Source: Collybiopsis luxurians FD-317 M1
Lineage: Eukaryota > Basidiomycota > Agaricomycetes > Agaricales > Omphalotaceae
Length of the DNA: 64,000 nt
Direction of reading: 5' to 3'
NCBI GenBank assembly: GCA_000827265.1
Contig: KN834753.1
Location: forward strand, 340,686 to 404,685
Below are positions 11,919-24,103 of this stretch, piece after piece. Position numbers and translations under genes: made by a program. Under the pieces are notes generated by a model. It did not search any database. It was given only the letters and a program-made list of their open reading frames with translations, and had not been told where the DNA came from. How positions within the stretch are numbered: the stretch's first letter is position 1; every line of letters begins with the position of its first letter.

Positions 11919-12055
11919 CAAAACAATTTTCAAGCTATCGTGAGGTCCACGAAGTCGTAAGCTGTTGCTACTTATGTTAGCTACAATACAAAACTATTTT
12001 CGAGCAATCGCGAGATCCATCAAGTCATAAGCTGGTGCTATGTTAGCTATCGTAC
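11919..12055. repeat. Diverged tandem duplication, about 70 bp unit
   Basis: ACAAAACAATTTTCAAGCTA and the following CGTGAGGTCCACGAAGTCGTAAGCTG are repeated immediately downstream as CAAAACTATTTTCGAGCAAT and CGCGAGATCCATCAAGTCATAAGCTG. Both copies end in GTTAGCTA. The two units differ at many positions, so the duplication is old. Confidence 0.65.
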
Positions 12056-12156
12056 TCCAGCTAAGGAATCTCTGCGCTGGATACGATGTATATCATCCAT
12101 TGATTAATGCTATATGTGGTCATTGTGCGTTTTTTAAAACGCTTGAGGGCAAAGGG

Positions 12157-12183
12157 GTCGGAACCGGATACTAGTTCCGATAG
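12157..12183. repeat. 27-bp dispersed repeat, copy 2
   Basis: Near-identical to 10307-10333 (GTCGGAACCGGATACTAGTT here). It lies just upstream of the peroxidase-like gene. Confidence 0.5.
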
Positions 12184-12323
12184 ACGTTTCTCCTGCGCAA
12201 AACTGAGCGCGATTCTAACATCGCGATAATGACAGGGCAAGCACTCGTCGCGTGGCTTACAGGACAGTGCACGGTGAGAACGAAAGTGCTATTAATTATC
12301 GTTTCTTTTTGATTTCTTGCTAG

Positions 12324-13223
12324 CTTGATTCCTCCTGAGGACGATATTTGTGGTCCATGTCCTTTCCTCAACGCGTAAGCTCCATTACTTGTTCATCTCA
12401 CCCCTTACCCATAAGATCCAAATAGGCTCGCGAATCATAATTATCTCTCGCATAGTGGGAAGGATATTACAATCCCTCAAGTACTCGAAGCTTCCAAAGG
12501 TTTGCATCGAGCATTTTTGGTACCTTCTTAGGATGCTGAGCTTCGTTGGTGGAGGGAGTCAATGTTGATACGGAGGTTCTCGGGTTCTTTGCGAAGCTAG
12601 CGCTCATTACTTCGCCGAACTACATCTTTTTCTCGTTGGCTGACGTCAATTTGTAAGCGTCCTCATATTCTGGCAGCGTGTTAAACAAGATATTTAATGC
12701 AGAAATGGATGCATTGAGACGGAGGCTTCCCTTAGTCGCGCAGATGCCTTTGTCAACGCCAATAATACCGGCTTCAACGAGACCATTTACCAGACTATGG
12801 CTTCTTCAAGCCCTGGCGTAGATTACTATAATGTCACCTCCGCAGGCGCCGTCATGGAAGCTCATTTGGATGATAGCCTCGCTACCAACCCAGAACTTGT
12901 CAACGGAGGGAAGGAGATCACCTTTCGTTTCACCGAGAGTGCGCTTTACCTGATTGTTCTGGAGGACCCAGAGACTGCTTCGGCACTCAAGACGTGAGTC
13001 ACTTTGTTCGGCACTAGACGCTTCAATCTCCTTACTATTGAGCATCTTAGACTTGTCGATGTCTTGTTTCGTGAGGAACGAATTCCTTACGACGAAGGAC
13101 TCCTTCCGTGACTATTAATGGGACAATTGTAACCTCTGCGGCAGGCAGTGTTATGGCAGCGTCCCAGTGGAACGCTACCGGTGGAGATTATACTGGGGCT
13201 TTACCTTTTACTTTCGCTGCTTA
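12324..13223 (+). CDS. Heme-thiolate peroxidase (chloroperoxidase / unspecific peroxygenase family), 5' end unresolved
   Basis: These secreted enzymes use a Cys-ligated heme and peroxide to oxidise organic substrates. The heme-ligand motif is GPCPFLNA (12350-12377). An intron (GTAAGC...AATAG, about 12376-12425) restores the frame to LANHNYLSHSGKDIT, a family hallmark. Exon 3 reads EGVNVDTEVLGFFAKLALIT. The exon after an intron ending at about 12702 reads CIETEASLSRADAF, then FNETIYQTMASS, YYNVTSAGAVMEAHLDDS and ITFRFTESALYL. The last exon has VDVLFREERIPYDEG. The usual EHD catalytic triplet of short peroxygenases appears here as ETE. The frame stops at 13109; the next frame continues from there to 13223, so a frameshift or a short C-terminus is possible. 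No first exon with a signal peptide could be fixed. It may be inactive. Confidence 0.68.
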
Positions 13224-13454
13224 AGGGTTCTTGTTTCGCATTCCTTCGCCGCTGACGCAATTAAATCTTTAGCGCTCGTTCACTCGATATATACAGCTTT
13301 GATATTTCCTTATATAGAAGTGATACCGAGCCGTACATTCCATTTATACCATAGTGCCTACGCTACTCTCGGCAGAGACTTCAACGCTATTCAGGTTTAC
13401 TAAAGAGGTCCAAGATTGAATGGCGTACAGAACTGAAAACTTGTGTATCGCATC

Positions 13455-14940
13455 CTACTCCACCAGTCCAAAGAGACTGACCACCGCTACAGGTGGAGGA
13501 CCACCTTCTCGAGCTTTAGTCTGACCACAATATGCAATAAGGTGTTTCGAAGGATGCCACGTAACGGTCGAAGCAGCGACAAGAGATGGTACACGATGGA
13601 GCGGTATCCCAGTTTCAGTGGCGCACTGATCGAACAATGAGAGATTTGGATTGTGTTAGGTGCTTCATACATACGATGTCAATATAGTTTCCGCCACTTG
13701 CAATGGCGATATATTCTCCGTCAAAGGAGAAGCTGAGAGAATTGATCGCGTGGCTGCAGTCAAAGGATCATTAACTCCATTTTCTGTAGCTCCGTCATTC
13801 GAGCTCAAACTCACTCGCATGAGGTGATGGTACGCTCGCAGATCCAGTCTTGCAAATCAAACAGATTTACGATAGAATCGTTACCTCCTGTGGCAAGATA
13901 TCTTCCAAAATGAGCCGAGAGTTGACGATACACAGCACAAAAAAGTTAATATAGGCTCACCGACCACGGGGATCTAATGCAACCGCTGAACACCCTCCTA
14001 CATGAGCTGCGGGATGAGCTCTGAGAGTAAAGCTGGGAAAATCCATGACACGAAACACATTCTCCGCGATGTGCGTTAGTATTATTCCCGTCCCAACATG
14101 ATTAAAGATGGCGGCTGTGCCAGTAATCTGCTCGTTGCTCGAATTTTCGTTTTGGTGGATGTTATTTATGGAAGAACCTACCGGATCCTTGTCAGACAAA
14201 CGCCACTGCTCTTTCGTTTCTTCGCCAGTTTTGCCATAGGCAAAAATGTACATTTGATGGGCGGAAGAGGAGCAAACCAGCGTCCGTCCGTCCGGTGAGT
14301 AGTTGGTATAGATGGGGCCAAATTTAAGGGGTATTTGCTGAACGCATTTACTTTCTGAATACACTGTAAGCAACCCTGTAAAGTGCCACAAAAAAGTCTA
14401 CAACGCACGTCTTGCATCCCAAAAAACTATCCTTCGATCCCTCTGACTCGAAGTGCAGAACAAGTCGGGGTGCGTCGGGTTCCACGAGACGTAGTCAACG
14501 TCATCGCTGTGTCCACCGGAAAACATGGTCGCAGAGCGTGTATCCATCTGTTTAGAGTCCAATTGAGTAAAACTAGCCTTTCCAGTAAGATCGCCAACGC
14601 ACACTCTTTTCCGGCGTCCAGACTCGCGTTATTTTGTCTACACCCACTGCAGCTAATTTTTTGCCGTCGCAATTCCATGCAACATGATTCATCGCCTGGA
14701 CGCTGGGTATACGGTAATCTCGAGGTTTGAAGGCAGAAAAAGTTGGAGGCTACAGTCGGAGGAACCAGACAATGTTGTAGGGCCCGTTAATCAAGTATGC
14801 TGAGGTTTCGAGTGTGGTTTCAATCGTACATGTATGCCTCTTGTAGCAAAGGTGGTGTGTGGAGGCGGCGACGGCGGCTTTTGAGGAGGCTGGACTTCCT
14901 CATCTTCATTTTTGCCACCGTTTGCTTGGGTGCTAGACAT
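13455..14940 (-). CDS. THOC3: THO complex subunit 3 (Tex1), WD40 protein
   Basis: THO couples transcription elongation to mRNA export. The start is the ATG at 14940 (MSSTQANGGKNEDEE). After an intron the second exon reads PRDYRIPSVQAMNHVAWNC then GKKLAAVGVDKITRVWTPEK. The exon after the next intron has GHSDDVDYVSWNPTHPDLFC and RDRRIVFWDARR, both close to the conserved THOC3 WD repeats. It goes on with GPIYTNYSPDGRTLVCSSS, NHVGTGIILTH, GGCSAVALDPRGRYLATGGNDSIV, and a final exon CATETGIPLHRVPSLVAAST...VTWHPSKHLIAYCG. About seven short introns are needed; donors and acceptors are canonical (for example the intron ending TATTCAG at about 14360). Stop is at 13455. It is convergent with the peroxidase-like gene. 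Confidence 0.88.
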
Positions 14941-15457
14941 GAAGGGAAGATGATGGTACAAGATAAAGGGTATCTACGGTTCCCAGCGCCACCAACAGTG
15001 ATCCAATTCTTTCCTTCTCATGATCATCTCAATGCAGATAATTACACTGTATTGAACCTTGTGATTTTTTAGAAAGTTCATACATATGTATAAAGACACA
15101 AAGCATACGAGTTCGGGAAAGCATAGCGAGATGTATATACTTGGAGTTCATCGAGAGCAGCCAAAAGGAAGATAACAACACGAAGAACGATATAGCAAGC
15201 GAAAGCGAGCGTAAACATGTAACTAGCACGTAAAGACAGCAATTGACAGATGTCATTTTATAAGACGACCATTCGCATAATGATATTGATGAAAACAGGA
15301 GAGCAAGAAAGCAGTGCAGGAGAGATAGCAAGAAAGCAGAGATTGAAAAGCAGATAACAAAGCGATAAAAGAAATGTGAAAACAATGCAAATGAAAAGTT
15401 CATGTCCTGACAGAATCGTTAACCGCAGCGTGATCGTTGGGTATTATCTGAATCGTT
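14941..15457. other. Intergenic region
   Basis: This is the 5' flank of THOC3 and the A-rich 3' flank of the 7-TM gene. I see no gene or RNA. Confidence 0.5.
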
Positions 15458-18400
15458 TCAGTCACGGAATGTGTACGCATAGACCTGATGCTCGGTCGTC
15501 GACGGAGGCCTAACCACTACATCAGGTAGCAGCTCATCCTGTCTCAAGATGGCTCGCATCTTACTCGTGTCCGATCTAGTAAGATCCAGCGGCTTCAGAT
15601 TATGCTTGTTCAATCTAGAACGAGGTGCATCCGGGCTAGTATTCTCATCCGACGATGGCGAGTTCTTCGACTTCCTCGAGGAAGTAGAAGATACACCAGC
15701 CTTCTTTCCTAGAAGAAGAGGGCGGGTCCCATTAAGACTAGCTGTCGGGACACTTGGTCCGGTAATAGCGTTGGTATCGCGCTCTTGGAGCAACGATAGG
15801 GGTCGCAGACCTCCTCGTGGGGACTCCGGCTTGGAGGTGCTTTGCACGGATGGAGCTACTTTTGATGCCTTGCGCTGGATTCTGCTGGATTTGGGTATCA
15901 AAGGTCGCACCGCTCGGGAGGACCATTGGACGAGGGAAGACTTGGTGGACGTAGACGATGTCGAGGGAGCATTGGGAGGCGTAATAGTGGCATTTTCATC
16001 AGATTTGATATATACAATGCTGGAGCGGCGGTTTGGATTGCGAGGAGCGTCGGTCGAGTACCTAGATTGGCTGGATGCGACAGAGATTCGGTAATGACTG
16101 GACGAAGGCAAGGGTGGAACGACGTCTTCGGAGACCCGCTTATGGGCTACAGAGTTATGAGGAGTGCTCTCAGCCCGAGGTCCGGATTCCATTCCATTCA
16201 CGAAGTCTTCGAAAAGAGTGACTGTGGATGCTGCAGAGGGAGGAACCATATTGTTGTTGTTCATGGAAGCGAGCGAAGAACGAGCAGTATTGTCTACACT
16301 ATGAGGAACTTCAGCACGGAGACCAAGAGAGCGAGTGGACATGGTCCGCCCAAGTGGAGCAGAAGGGCGAACTACTTCCTGAGGAGCAGTACGCAGATTA
16401 GATAAGTCATTGGGGATCGATTCCGCTCCAAAGACAGTGTTTCTGCGGAACTCTATGTTACCAGGAAGAGTAGTATACTGTCCAAACTTGTTCTCAATCG
16501 CGCGACCGAGCTCGATGCTCCAACGATTTAAGGACTGAACACCGTCTTTTCCGAGACCAAGGCTGGAAGAACGTTTAACCTCAGCATTCTAAAAAATAAA
16601 TGAGAAACAACTTACCTGGGCAAACTGTAATGATTTCGTTTGTGAGTGGAAGTTTTGCGGCCACGAGTCTCCTTATTCTTGGAAGCACCTGCTCGAGTCC
16701 TAGCAGGGGTTGAGTGCATCTCCGGGGATGAAAATTCTCCGCCAAACTCTTCCAACGCGCGGAGAAGACGAGCCGTCTTTCCTTCTTCCCTGCCTCTGCT
16801 GGTGCTCCTGCTTCTGCTTCCAGCACGACCGACTTCCAACTCAGCCCTAGCACGCCTGCGCCATGTAGCAGGAGGAGAGTCTCGAATCTTCATATTACTC
16901 CCAACTTGGAGACCTGGAACGAGCAGAGGTAAAACTCCCGCTGTGAGTGCGTCGATCTCATTCATATCATCTACAGGTCCAAAAGAGAACTTTCCAGCCG
17001 AAATGGACGAGTAGCTTTTCTTGTGTTTGGCAAGACGCGCAGCACGGACATTGGGAGGCGTAGGAGGAAGAGGGACAGCTGGGGGAGGAGTGGGACTAGC
17101 ACTGAAGGAAGCGGAAGTAGGGGTCTGTGGACCGCTGACGGAAGAGACAGAGCGAGTGCGGAGATGCTGCGATGTACGCTTGCTGGCAGATACCTCGACA
17201 CCGCTAGTACTAGCGACCGGGCCATCAAGGAAAAGATGTGCTCCAGCAGAAGCACCCTTTTCAGGGGACCCAGTGACATGAATTGTCTGAGCCAAAGTAG
17301 AGTAGTGCTTTTGGGCGATCATGATTCTGGAAGCAAACGCAAGCGATTCGTCGGCACCTGAGAAATAAGAGCTTGCTTTCGAGTCCTTTCTGAGGCGACC
17401 AAACTGAGCGCTGGTCTCAGAGTACGAGCGGCTGTGAATGTTGACGGGCAGAGACGAGTCTCCGTCCTGCATGGGTAGCGGAGGCGTGATTGGTTCGTCT
17501 CCGGGTTCCTCGAGTGGCATTACCGAAAGCTTGGGCATCGGAGACATCATTCCGAGTGCACGGCTGACTTTTCCTTTGCCATCGCTGGCGTCGCCATTGG
17601 ATAGCCAAACATCACCGCTACGACGACCCTCGACGACAGTAACACTTGCGCTGGCACTTCGTTTGTACTCGTGAGACCATTTAACAGTCTCAGAAAAGGC
17701 GGGCGAAGGTCCGCGAAGTAGATCCGTTGGAAATTCGTTAGGTCCATCGAATAGTCCGGAGGGAATGGGGATAGGTGACCGAAATACAATATTAAGAGCC
17801 AGGATCGGCGAAGACATGGTTATAGACAGAATGAACAAGATAGTCGTTGGCAGAGATGCAGGAATGTTCTGTGAAACAGTAATCAGATAAGGGAAGGAAA
17901 GAGCCTGCACAAAACATATCAGTAAGAGACGTCTAAACATCCAATAGAAAATGACTTACTAAAGGAATCCATATGAGAAGTAACCAACCTATCGTACGAT
18001 ACATGGAAACGTCCAGAGAGGCACCGGGAAGGGACTTAGAAGCAGTACCCTTTTCAGAATCCTTGTACCCATACCCACCTAAGACCTGTGCGCTCGATAA
18101 CGCGGGAGTCGCAGGTCTAGAAGATGCCACCGCTGTAGAAGGAAGCAGCGCCGTATTCACGTTGGGAGAACTGGCGTTACGGATGCTCCCAGCTTTGGTC
18201 GCTGGGAACGACCACGCAGAGATCGTGGTGTGGGAACCAGCAGATGAAGTAAGCCATGAGGTTTGAGATCCCAGACGCTCTCGTGGTTGTTGGGGCAAAG
18301 GCGAGGGTGTGCGCCCAAAGGGGTCCGCTTCAGCGAGGCTTGCAGAGGTGGGAGACAAAGGTCCGTATGGGGAAGGGAGGGGAGGTACTGGAGGAATGGC

Positions 18401-19330
18401 GTCAACTTGCGGGGAAGACGATCCAAACCAGTAAGACGATTTGGCCGGTACCGAAGGGTGGGCAGCAGTTTGAGGTCGACCGCCGTGATGAGATGTGGCA
18501 GCGGTATGATGAGTGGAGAACGACCAAGCAGAGACAGAATCGCGACGGGAGCTGGCGTTGGAGGTGATCCAAGAAGCACCGTCACGAAGGGCATCGATCT
18601 CTTCTGTTGCAAAAGAAGGGCGGGGCTTCTCCTCCATTTGCCTCATGGGAGGCCAAGAGTCGTCATTTTGGGCTATGGACGCCAAATTCTTCTGAATGAT
18701 GACGAGAGTGGCGACAAGACCAAGGAAGGAAGCAGTGCTTATCAATGCAATGGTGGACGAGTAGGCGACCAATCCAATGAAGAGACTGTTCAATCCTGCA
18801 GCAGAGAGAGTTCCTGCAACGGCGGTGGACGTGAGGATCAAAATCAAAGCAGGACCCCATAACATCCAGTGCTTCTTTCCAAATGACACTGAGCGACCTA
18901 ACCGTACATGCAACAGTGTCAAGGCCGCAACGACTAGCAGACAGGATTGCCTGACAGTAAGGATGAACCAAAGTCTGATGGTGGGGAGAGGTTCTTGAGC
19001 AGCCGCAAAGCCTGTGACTCCTCCAGACGATTCGCTGACCGCTTGCCAGATGAAGATGGAAAGGGCAACAACATCAAGGACTGCAAGCCAGATATGGCTG
19101 GGAGCAAACAATTATTTAATCATGAGTTTATCGCAGAAAATTTTTAGCGATGCTCACCTCTGGTCCGCCGCAGAAAGAGAACGGAAATTTGGAAGACCGA
19201 ATTCAGAAGGAGCAACCCGACGGCTCAGTGGATGAGGGGGCAAGATAGGAATTACAATTCTTAGAATGACAAAAGCAGAGCACAAGAAGGAGAAGAAAGC
19301 GAGAGCGAGAGCAGGAATAAGGGGAATCAT
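15458..19330 (-). CDS. Orphan protein with seven predicted membrane spans and long disordered tail
   Basis: Four exons joined cleanly. Exon 1 starts with ATG at 19330 (MIPLIPALALAFFSF). The intron at about 19098-19158 restores SHIWLAVLDVVALSIF. The intron at about 17908-17960 restores WIPLALSFPYLITV. The intron at about 16590-16616 joins YSLP to NAEVKRSSSL. Seven hydrophobic spans are visible: the N-terminal ALALAFFSFLL span, HIWLAVLDVVALSIFIW, SCLLVVAALTLL, MLWGPALILILTSTAV, LFIGLVAYSSTIALIST, TIGWLLLIWIPLALSF and TILFILSITMSSPILAL. A Ser/Pro-rich loop of roughly 190 aa separates spans five and six. A Ser/Pro/Arg-rich tail of more than 600 aa follows span seven. The layout resembles a 7-TM receptor, but I see no known receptor motif. 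Similar hypothetical proteins are, from memory, found in Agaricomycetes. It is divergent from the PQ-loop gene. Confidence 0.75.
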
Positions 19331-19671
19331 ATTTTTCTCGTAGATTCGTTCGATATTCTTTGAGAGAGCGTTGAAGCGTCGTGCGTGAAGGGCGTAAGGC
19401 CTGCGTGAGCGTGAGCGTGAGCCGGTAAAGGCAAAAAGGGCACTGAGAGTATCGGGTGCTTGGGAAAGAAGGAAGTCGGAACGAAGAAGCAGACGTTATT
19501 TGTTTGGCTCAAGTTGAACTTTATGCCATGGAAACATCATGTGACCGCGCTCATGAGCGCTTAAGCATTCCCAGCTAGAACTTGGAATAAATATCTCAAT
19601 ATTTTCATTGGAACATGTATACTTATACTCAATGGAAAATCTCTATCTGCTCTGAACTTCAGGTCATTTCA
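19331..19671. promoter_or_regulatory. Bidirectional promoter region, 7-TM / PQ-loop genes
   Basis: The two start codons are 341 bp apart and divergent. Both gene products are polytopic membrane proteins. No obvious TATA box. Confidence 0.45.
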
Positions 19672-21294
19672 ATGCCGAAAAACAACAGCGACTCAGTTCA
19701 AGCGCTCAAGATTGGGTGAGCGCTAATTATCTAAGCTGTAGTTCCATTAAGCGCTCATCAAGCTCTTCCCCACACAGTCATGTCGACATGTGTTCCGGTA
19801 AAGGCCTTTGCTCTCCTGTCTCATCGCATTGAAACTGAAAGACTGTCGCTGGTAGCATCATGACTGGTTTACAGCAGCTCTCACATTCGGACTCTGTTGT
19901 GGCTTGGTCATTTCTTATGTGCCGCAAGTCAGTATTCCCAAGTAATCGTTATAGTTTATGAAAGAGATTGAAAGTTCTTCAGCACTACCGAATCATATCA
20001 AATGGCTCTTCGGAAGGACTTAGTCCTGTTTTCTTGTTCCTAGGAGTCACTAGTGCTGCTTCTGGAATGTTAAACATGTACATCTTTTCATCTGGTGTCA
20101 AACTATATCTAATGCAATTAAAGGTTCACTATGCAGTGGGGTATAATTAAATGCTGCCGCTTTCTCGTACGTCGTCTTCTTGAACTAGCAAGATTTATCG
20201 AATCTCACTATCAAACAGAGTTTTGGTAGTTGCATAGAAATGACCGCTGGGGTGATACAAGTGTCTTTGCAATGGGCTATGTTTACCTTGATGTTAGTAA
20301 TCTTCGCATCCTTTAACTATTCTTTCTTGACATTTATCATGATAGAATGGTGCTCTACATGATTTATTACCCCCCTCATCTCAAATACGTGGATTTGGAC
20401 ATCACGTTTGACGAGTCCCGGCCGTTGAGACTAGCGAAGAACACCGAGAAAACAAAAGAATGGAAGGTGTCGATCGTCGCGAGCTGGTTAGCCGCTGCGC
20501 ATTTGTACGCCTTTGAATGTGTTCTTTTGCCTCGTCTACTGATTCGCGGTTAACATTGCAGGATAATTATTGCATTTACAACTGGTTTCCTCCTTACAAC
20601 CTTTCCTCCTTCGCCATCTCCCTCTCCTTCTCCCTCTCCCGAACCAATCCCTACCCCGTCTCCAGACAATACCTCCATGGCTTACTCTGTGGCTCAGTGG
20701 GCGACTTTCCTCGGCGTTTCTTCTGCCCTTCTCGCTGCAATCCAATACATCCCTCAAATTGTTCATACTTTCCGACACAAAGTCGTTGGAGCCCTTTCAA
20801 TCCCAATGATGTGCATCCAAACACCCGGCGCCGTTCTGATGGTTCTGTCAATCGCCCTCCGTCCCGGAACGAATTGGACATCATGGGCTACTTTCGCTGT
20901 AGCCGGTATGATGCAAGGAACACTTCTCGTCATGTGTATCTGTTGGAAAATCCGTCAGCGGAGACTCGGTATAGACGATTTTGGGAATAGCATTGTGGAT
21001 GACCCTATGGCCGGATCATACCTCTCTACCACCTCGTCACTCGCCAATTCAGGTCATCGTCACCCTGTGGCTGATTTGGACGTTCCTGGATTGGTGGTTG
21101 AAGATGAGGATGCAGCAGCGATTAGGGTAGCCCTGGCGAATGCCCTGGAATCAGCCGTTGAGAGTGATGTGAGAAGTGGAGGTGTTAGGGAAGTGAGGGA
21201 GATCCCTATTCAACATCACGATCAGGACAATGAGAGGACTCCTCTTCTGGACAATGGCACTCAATCGAACTCTCGTCGTTGGTTTGGCTTCTAG
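19672..21294 (+). CDS. PQ-loop repeat membrane protein
   Basis: PQ-loop proteins are seven-span transporters of lysosome/vacuole type (cystinosin and basic amino-acid carriers are characterised members). Both PQ motifs are present: LCCGLVISYVPQ near 19900, followed after an intron by HYRIISNGSSEGLSPVFLFL and SAASGMLNM; and LAAIQYIPQIVHTFRHK then VVGALSIPMMCIQTPGAVL near 20740-20840. The middle part, FGSCIEMTAGVIQVSLQWAM and VLYMIYYPPHLKYVDLDI, is split by introns at about 20102-20160, 20177-20219 and 20295-20345. A Ser-Pro repeat links to the second half. The soluble tail (about 100 aa) contains LGIDDFGN. The ATG at 19672 (MPKNNSDSVQALKIG) is the likely start, but the splice near 19800-19880 is unresolved. 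Substrate unknown. Confidence 0.78.
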
Positions 21295-23478
21295 GGTGTC
21301 GTTCTTCCCGTGTATGATACTTGTATTTTTGGTAGTTTGCGTCTTTTTTTTCGCATATACTTCACGCCTAGATTCCCATTTAATACCACAGTATTGACAA
21401 TAGAATACCTGCTACTAAGTTAACCCTTCTTGGCGCAAGTGTCTTCCATGTTTCAAAATGTTCAAACAGCCAGCTTGATCAGCACGCTAAATGTTGCTAG
21501 TAGCCCTTGCCGTGCAACTTAAGGTCAATCGGTGTAGATGACGATGACCTCCCGATGGCTAGTTGAGGGTTCGCTGCTGGCGATCCTCCATTCAGCGTCT
21601 TCAAGGTTAGATTGGACTCTAATCCTCACGCTGAGTGGACAGATTGCAAGACGCAGTTCACAAAAAGGGCAGGTGTCTTTTTCTGAACCTGTATCTTTGC
21701 TGTTTTTTTTTGTACTTTGGGCGCGCATATCGTCCAACTAAGGATTCAATTGGGATTGCCTCTTCACGGACTATGATCTTGCAAAATGAAGGGGTTCTCT
21801 GAGTATAACATGCGTTAGCGGAAAATGCGCAGAAAGTCAAGTGTAAACTTTGGTATGAAAGAGTATGCCTATCGGCATACAATAAAGTTGTAAGCCGCTG
21901 GCTCCACTAGTTTTTTTCTCAGCCAAACTACTGGAAGCCCAACCATGAAACTCGGAAAGCTCATATTCTTCTGGTCAACACCCCACTGGCAGTACCTTCA
22001 TTTTCACGATGAAGACAAGTCTTCCTCGAGCTGTGATCTAACTCCGCCAGCCGATATGGCCAACTCCCCGGCTCACCGGCTTCAAAGAGGGGCCGACACA
22101 GATTACCCCCCCCCTTTAAAGGTTCAGTATTGATCCCTCCTTTTTTTATAAACAGATGTGCTGTATTCATACTGGATAATGTATTTAGTTAGTTGAAATA
22201 GTGGCGTCGGACCGTAGTCGGGCGTGCAGAGGCCATCGAGCTCGATGAGAGCTCCTGCGACAGTCTACTCCACTCAACGCCTTCAAAAGCTTGAACTTCA
22301 GAAGGTGCTGTCTCATGCAATTGATTGGACTCTAACAAGGTCCAGGGGGCTCAGTCACCCATTGTGCGACGTTGGTTTGATTTGTACTTACAGAACTTGT
22401 GAACTACTGCACTGATATCCAAAACCTTCGACTTCTCATTAATTCAGCGTTGACTTGTAGAATAGTATCATGTACTCTGAAATAAAGTTGGGCGTTCACT
22501 GAGGGGATAGCCTTAGGCTTGTTGATGGTCCGACTACATAGAAACGGGGTTCAATTCCTCACACGCTTAGGTGCCCGTTCCAGGCTAAAGTTGATTTTTA
22601 ATAGTACAGCAGCAATATTTTCACATCGCGCAACCAATTGTTCTGGCTATTTGTTCTGTATTTTGCACTGTAAAAAGAACAGCCTCCGACACAGCGTCTC
22701 AATTCCGCCTTAGTACTGGCACATGCTAAGAATCAAAACTGGCAAGCCTCCAATTATCCTGATATGCCGAAAAGGTTCGGATAGAATCACGAAGTATAGA
22801 GAGCCGGCTCCGTCGACATCGCAGTACTAGAAGTATAATGCAGAAACTCGGAAATCAAACTCGGAACCAGTTCGCAGGGATCTATATATCTTTACAAACT
22901 GCTTTTCCTGCAGAAACTCGTCTAGGTTGAACATAGGAAGCTTGGCCGAGGAGGATTCATCGCCTGCTTATACGATAGAACTCTCATCTGACCAAAATGA
23001 ATGTTATCCTTGAACTTCCCGCCAACGCTAGTAAGGGGCCGATCTCAACGTACGTCCTCAGCATGTCCATCCGGAGTATGCGCATTCATTTAAATCCAGG
23101 CAGTGAATCATTCCCACCTGGCTGGGAAAGTGACTTTGACTGCGCGTTTGACGGCTCCCAGTGGAAGTTAATCAAGTAGCTATCATCTGAGCACTGGGTT
23201 TACTGAATAACAAAATGTTCCGGTACGTCTCGATCTGAATGGCAGAAAGTGACCTAAGTGGTCGCGTCATAACTCTACCTAGCTCCGAAAGTAAGATTCG
23301 GGATGGTACATGCATATTAGGAAACACTAAAAGCTCATTTAGCAAATATAAGCGGCCTTTGTAGACCGGAGCGATTGGAGTATAAAATGTGAGTCGAAGA
23401 AGCCTTGATTTTTCGTCAACCTCCAGTCGCTCTCATCCACAACTCCACATTCCTCTGGTTCATCTGCCTCCATTAATA
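21295..23478. other. 2.2 kb intergenic region without a clear gene
   Basis: I see only short, unsupported frames. One (22997-23179, 60 aa, ATG start) is isolated, and I do not call it. The T-rich stretches near 21700 and 22140 are ordinary. The last 100 bp include the leader of the secreted protein. Confidence 0.5.
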
Positions 23479-24103
23479 ATGTTCTCCAAGTCTTTGATCG
23501 CTATATCTGCTCTTGTTGGCTCTGCCCTTGCCCAAACCTGCCCTGAAGTTAATCGCTTCGGGACTCTGAAGTTTCCCAACCCAATTGTTCTTGGACAGGT
23601 AAGCAAGACTTCGTGCAAAAAGAACAACTCTTGCTAACTGCATGTCAATCAGGCAATAACATTCCAAGCAAATTACACTTGTGCCAGAGAACTCGGATTC
23701 GGCCCTGTAGTGTATGGGGATTTCTTCTTGCAAGTTCCCGAGTCGAACAACACTGGGTACGTGCATATATGCGCTTTGAGGAAGGAGTCTAGTTGGCTCA
23801 TGGCGACTACAGATTCCAGCCTCCTATCTACTTTGCTCGTCGGTCTCCCTCTGGCGATGAAGATACTTTCACTGTCACTGTATGTATCTCTGCTTGACAA
23901 TCCGAGTCTTGGCGCGTGAAATGATCTGACCTCTCTGTCTTGCCCAGTTTGACCCAACATATGTCGGTTTCACCACCTACCCCGATGCGCAGTATCAAAT
24001 TGTCCAAGCCACCACACACGCCGCCCAGTCCGATAGCTATGGTACCACCTTGACTACAGGAGAAATATTCTACCCAGTGTCTGTGGTTCAGGCTTCCAAC
24101 TAG
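23479..24103 (+). CDS. Small secreted protein, unknown function
   Basis: Four exons give about 147 aa. A signal peptide is plain: MFSKSLIAISALVGSALAQ, with probable cleavage after ALA. The introns (about 23599-23652, 23759-23817 and 23880-23948) have canonical GT-AG ends, and all four exons stay in frame. The mature part begins TCPEVNRFGTLKFPNPIVLG. It has one N-glycosylation site (NYT, followed by CARELGFGP), another at NNTG, and later FDPTYVGFTTYP and TTLTTGEIFYPVSVVQASN, ending at 24103. Only two cysteines remain in the mature protein, so one disulfide is possible. The overall look is of a compact beta-rich secreted fungal protein. I recognise no family. Confidence 0.72.

Larger units (their letters stand above)
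10063..12323. other. Long intergenic region with repeats and a possible membrane-protein relic
   Basis: More than 2 kb without a clear gene. It contains the minus-strand relic and two repeats listed separately. The remainder is AT-rich and stop-dense in all frames. Confidence 0.5.

Noticed and set aside
16646..17361. Plus-strand frames of over 100 aa within the 7-TM gene
   Set aside because: They are antisense shadows of a well-supported minus-strand exon with biased codon composition.
22500..22575. tRNA-like T-arm (GGGGTTCAATTCCTC)
   Set aside because: No pairing acceptor stem, D arm or anticodon arm could be folded around it.
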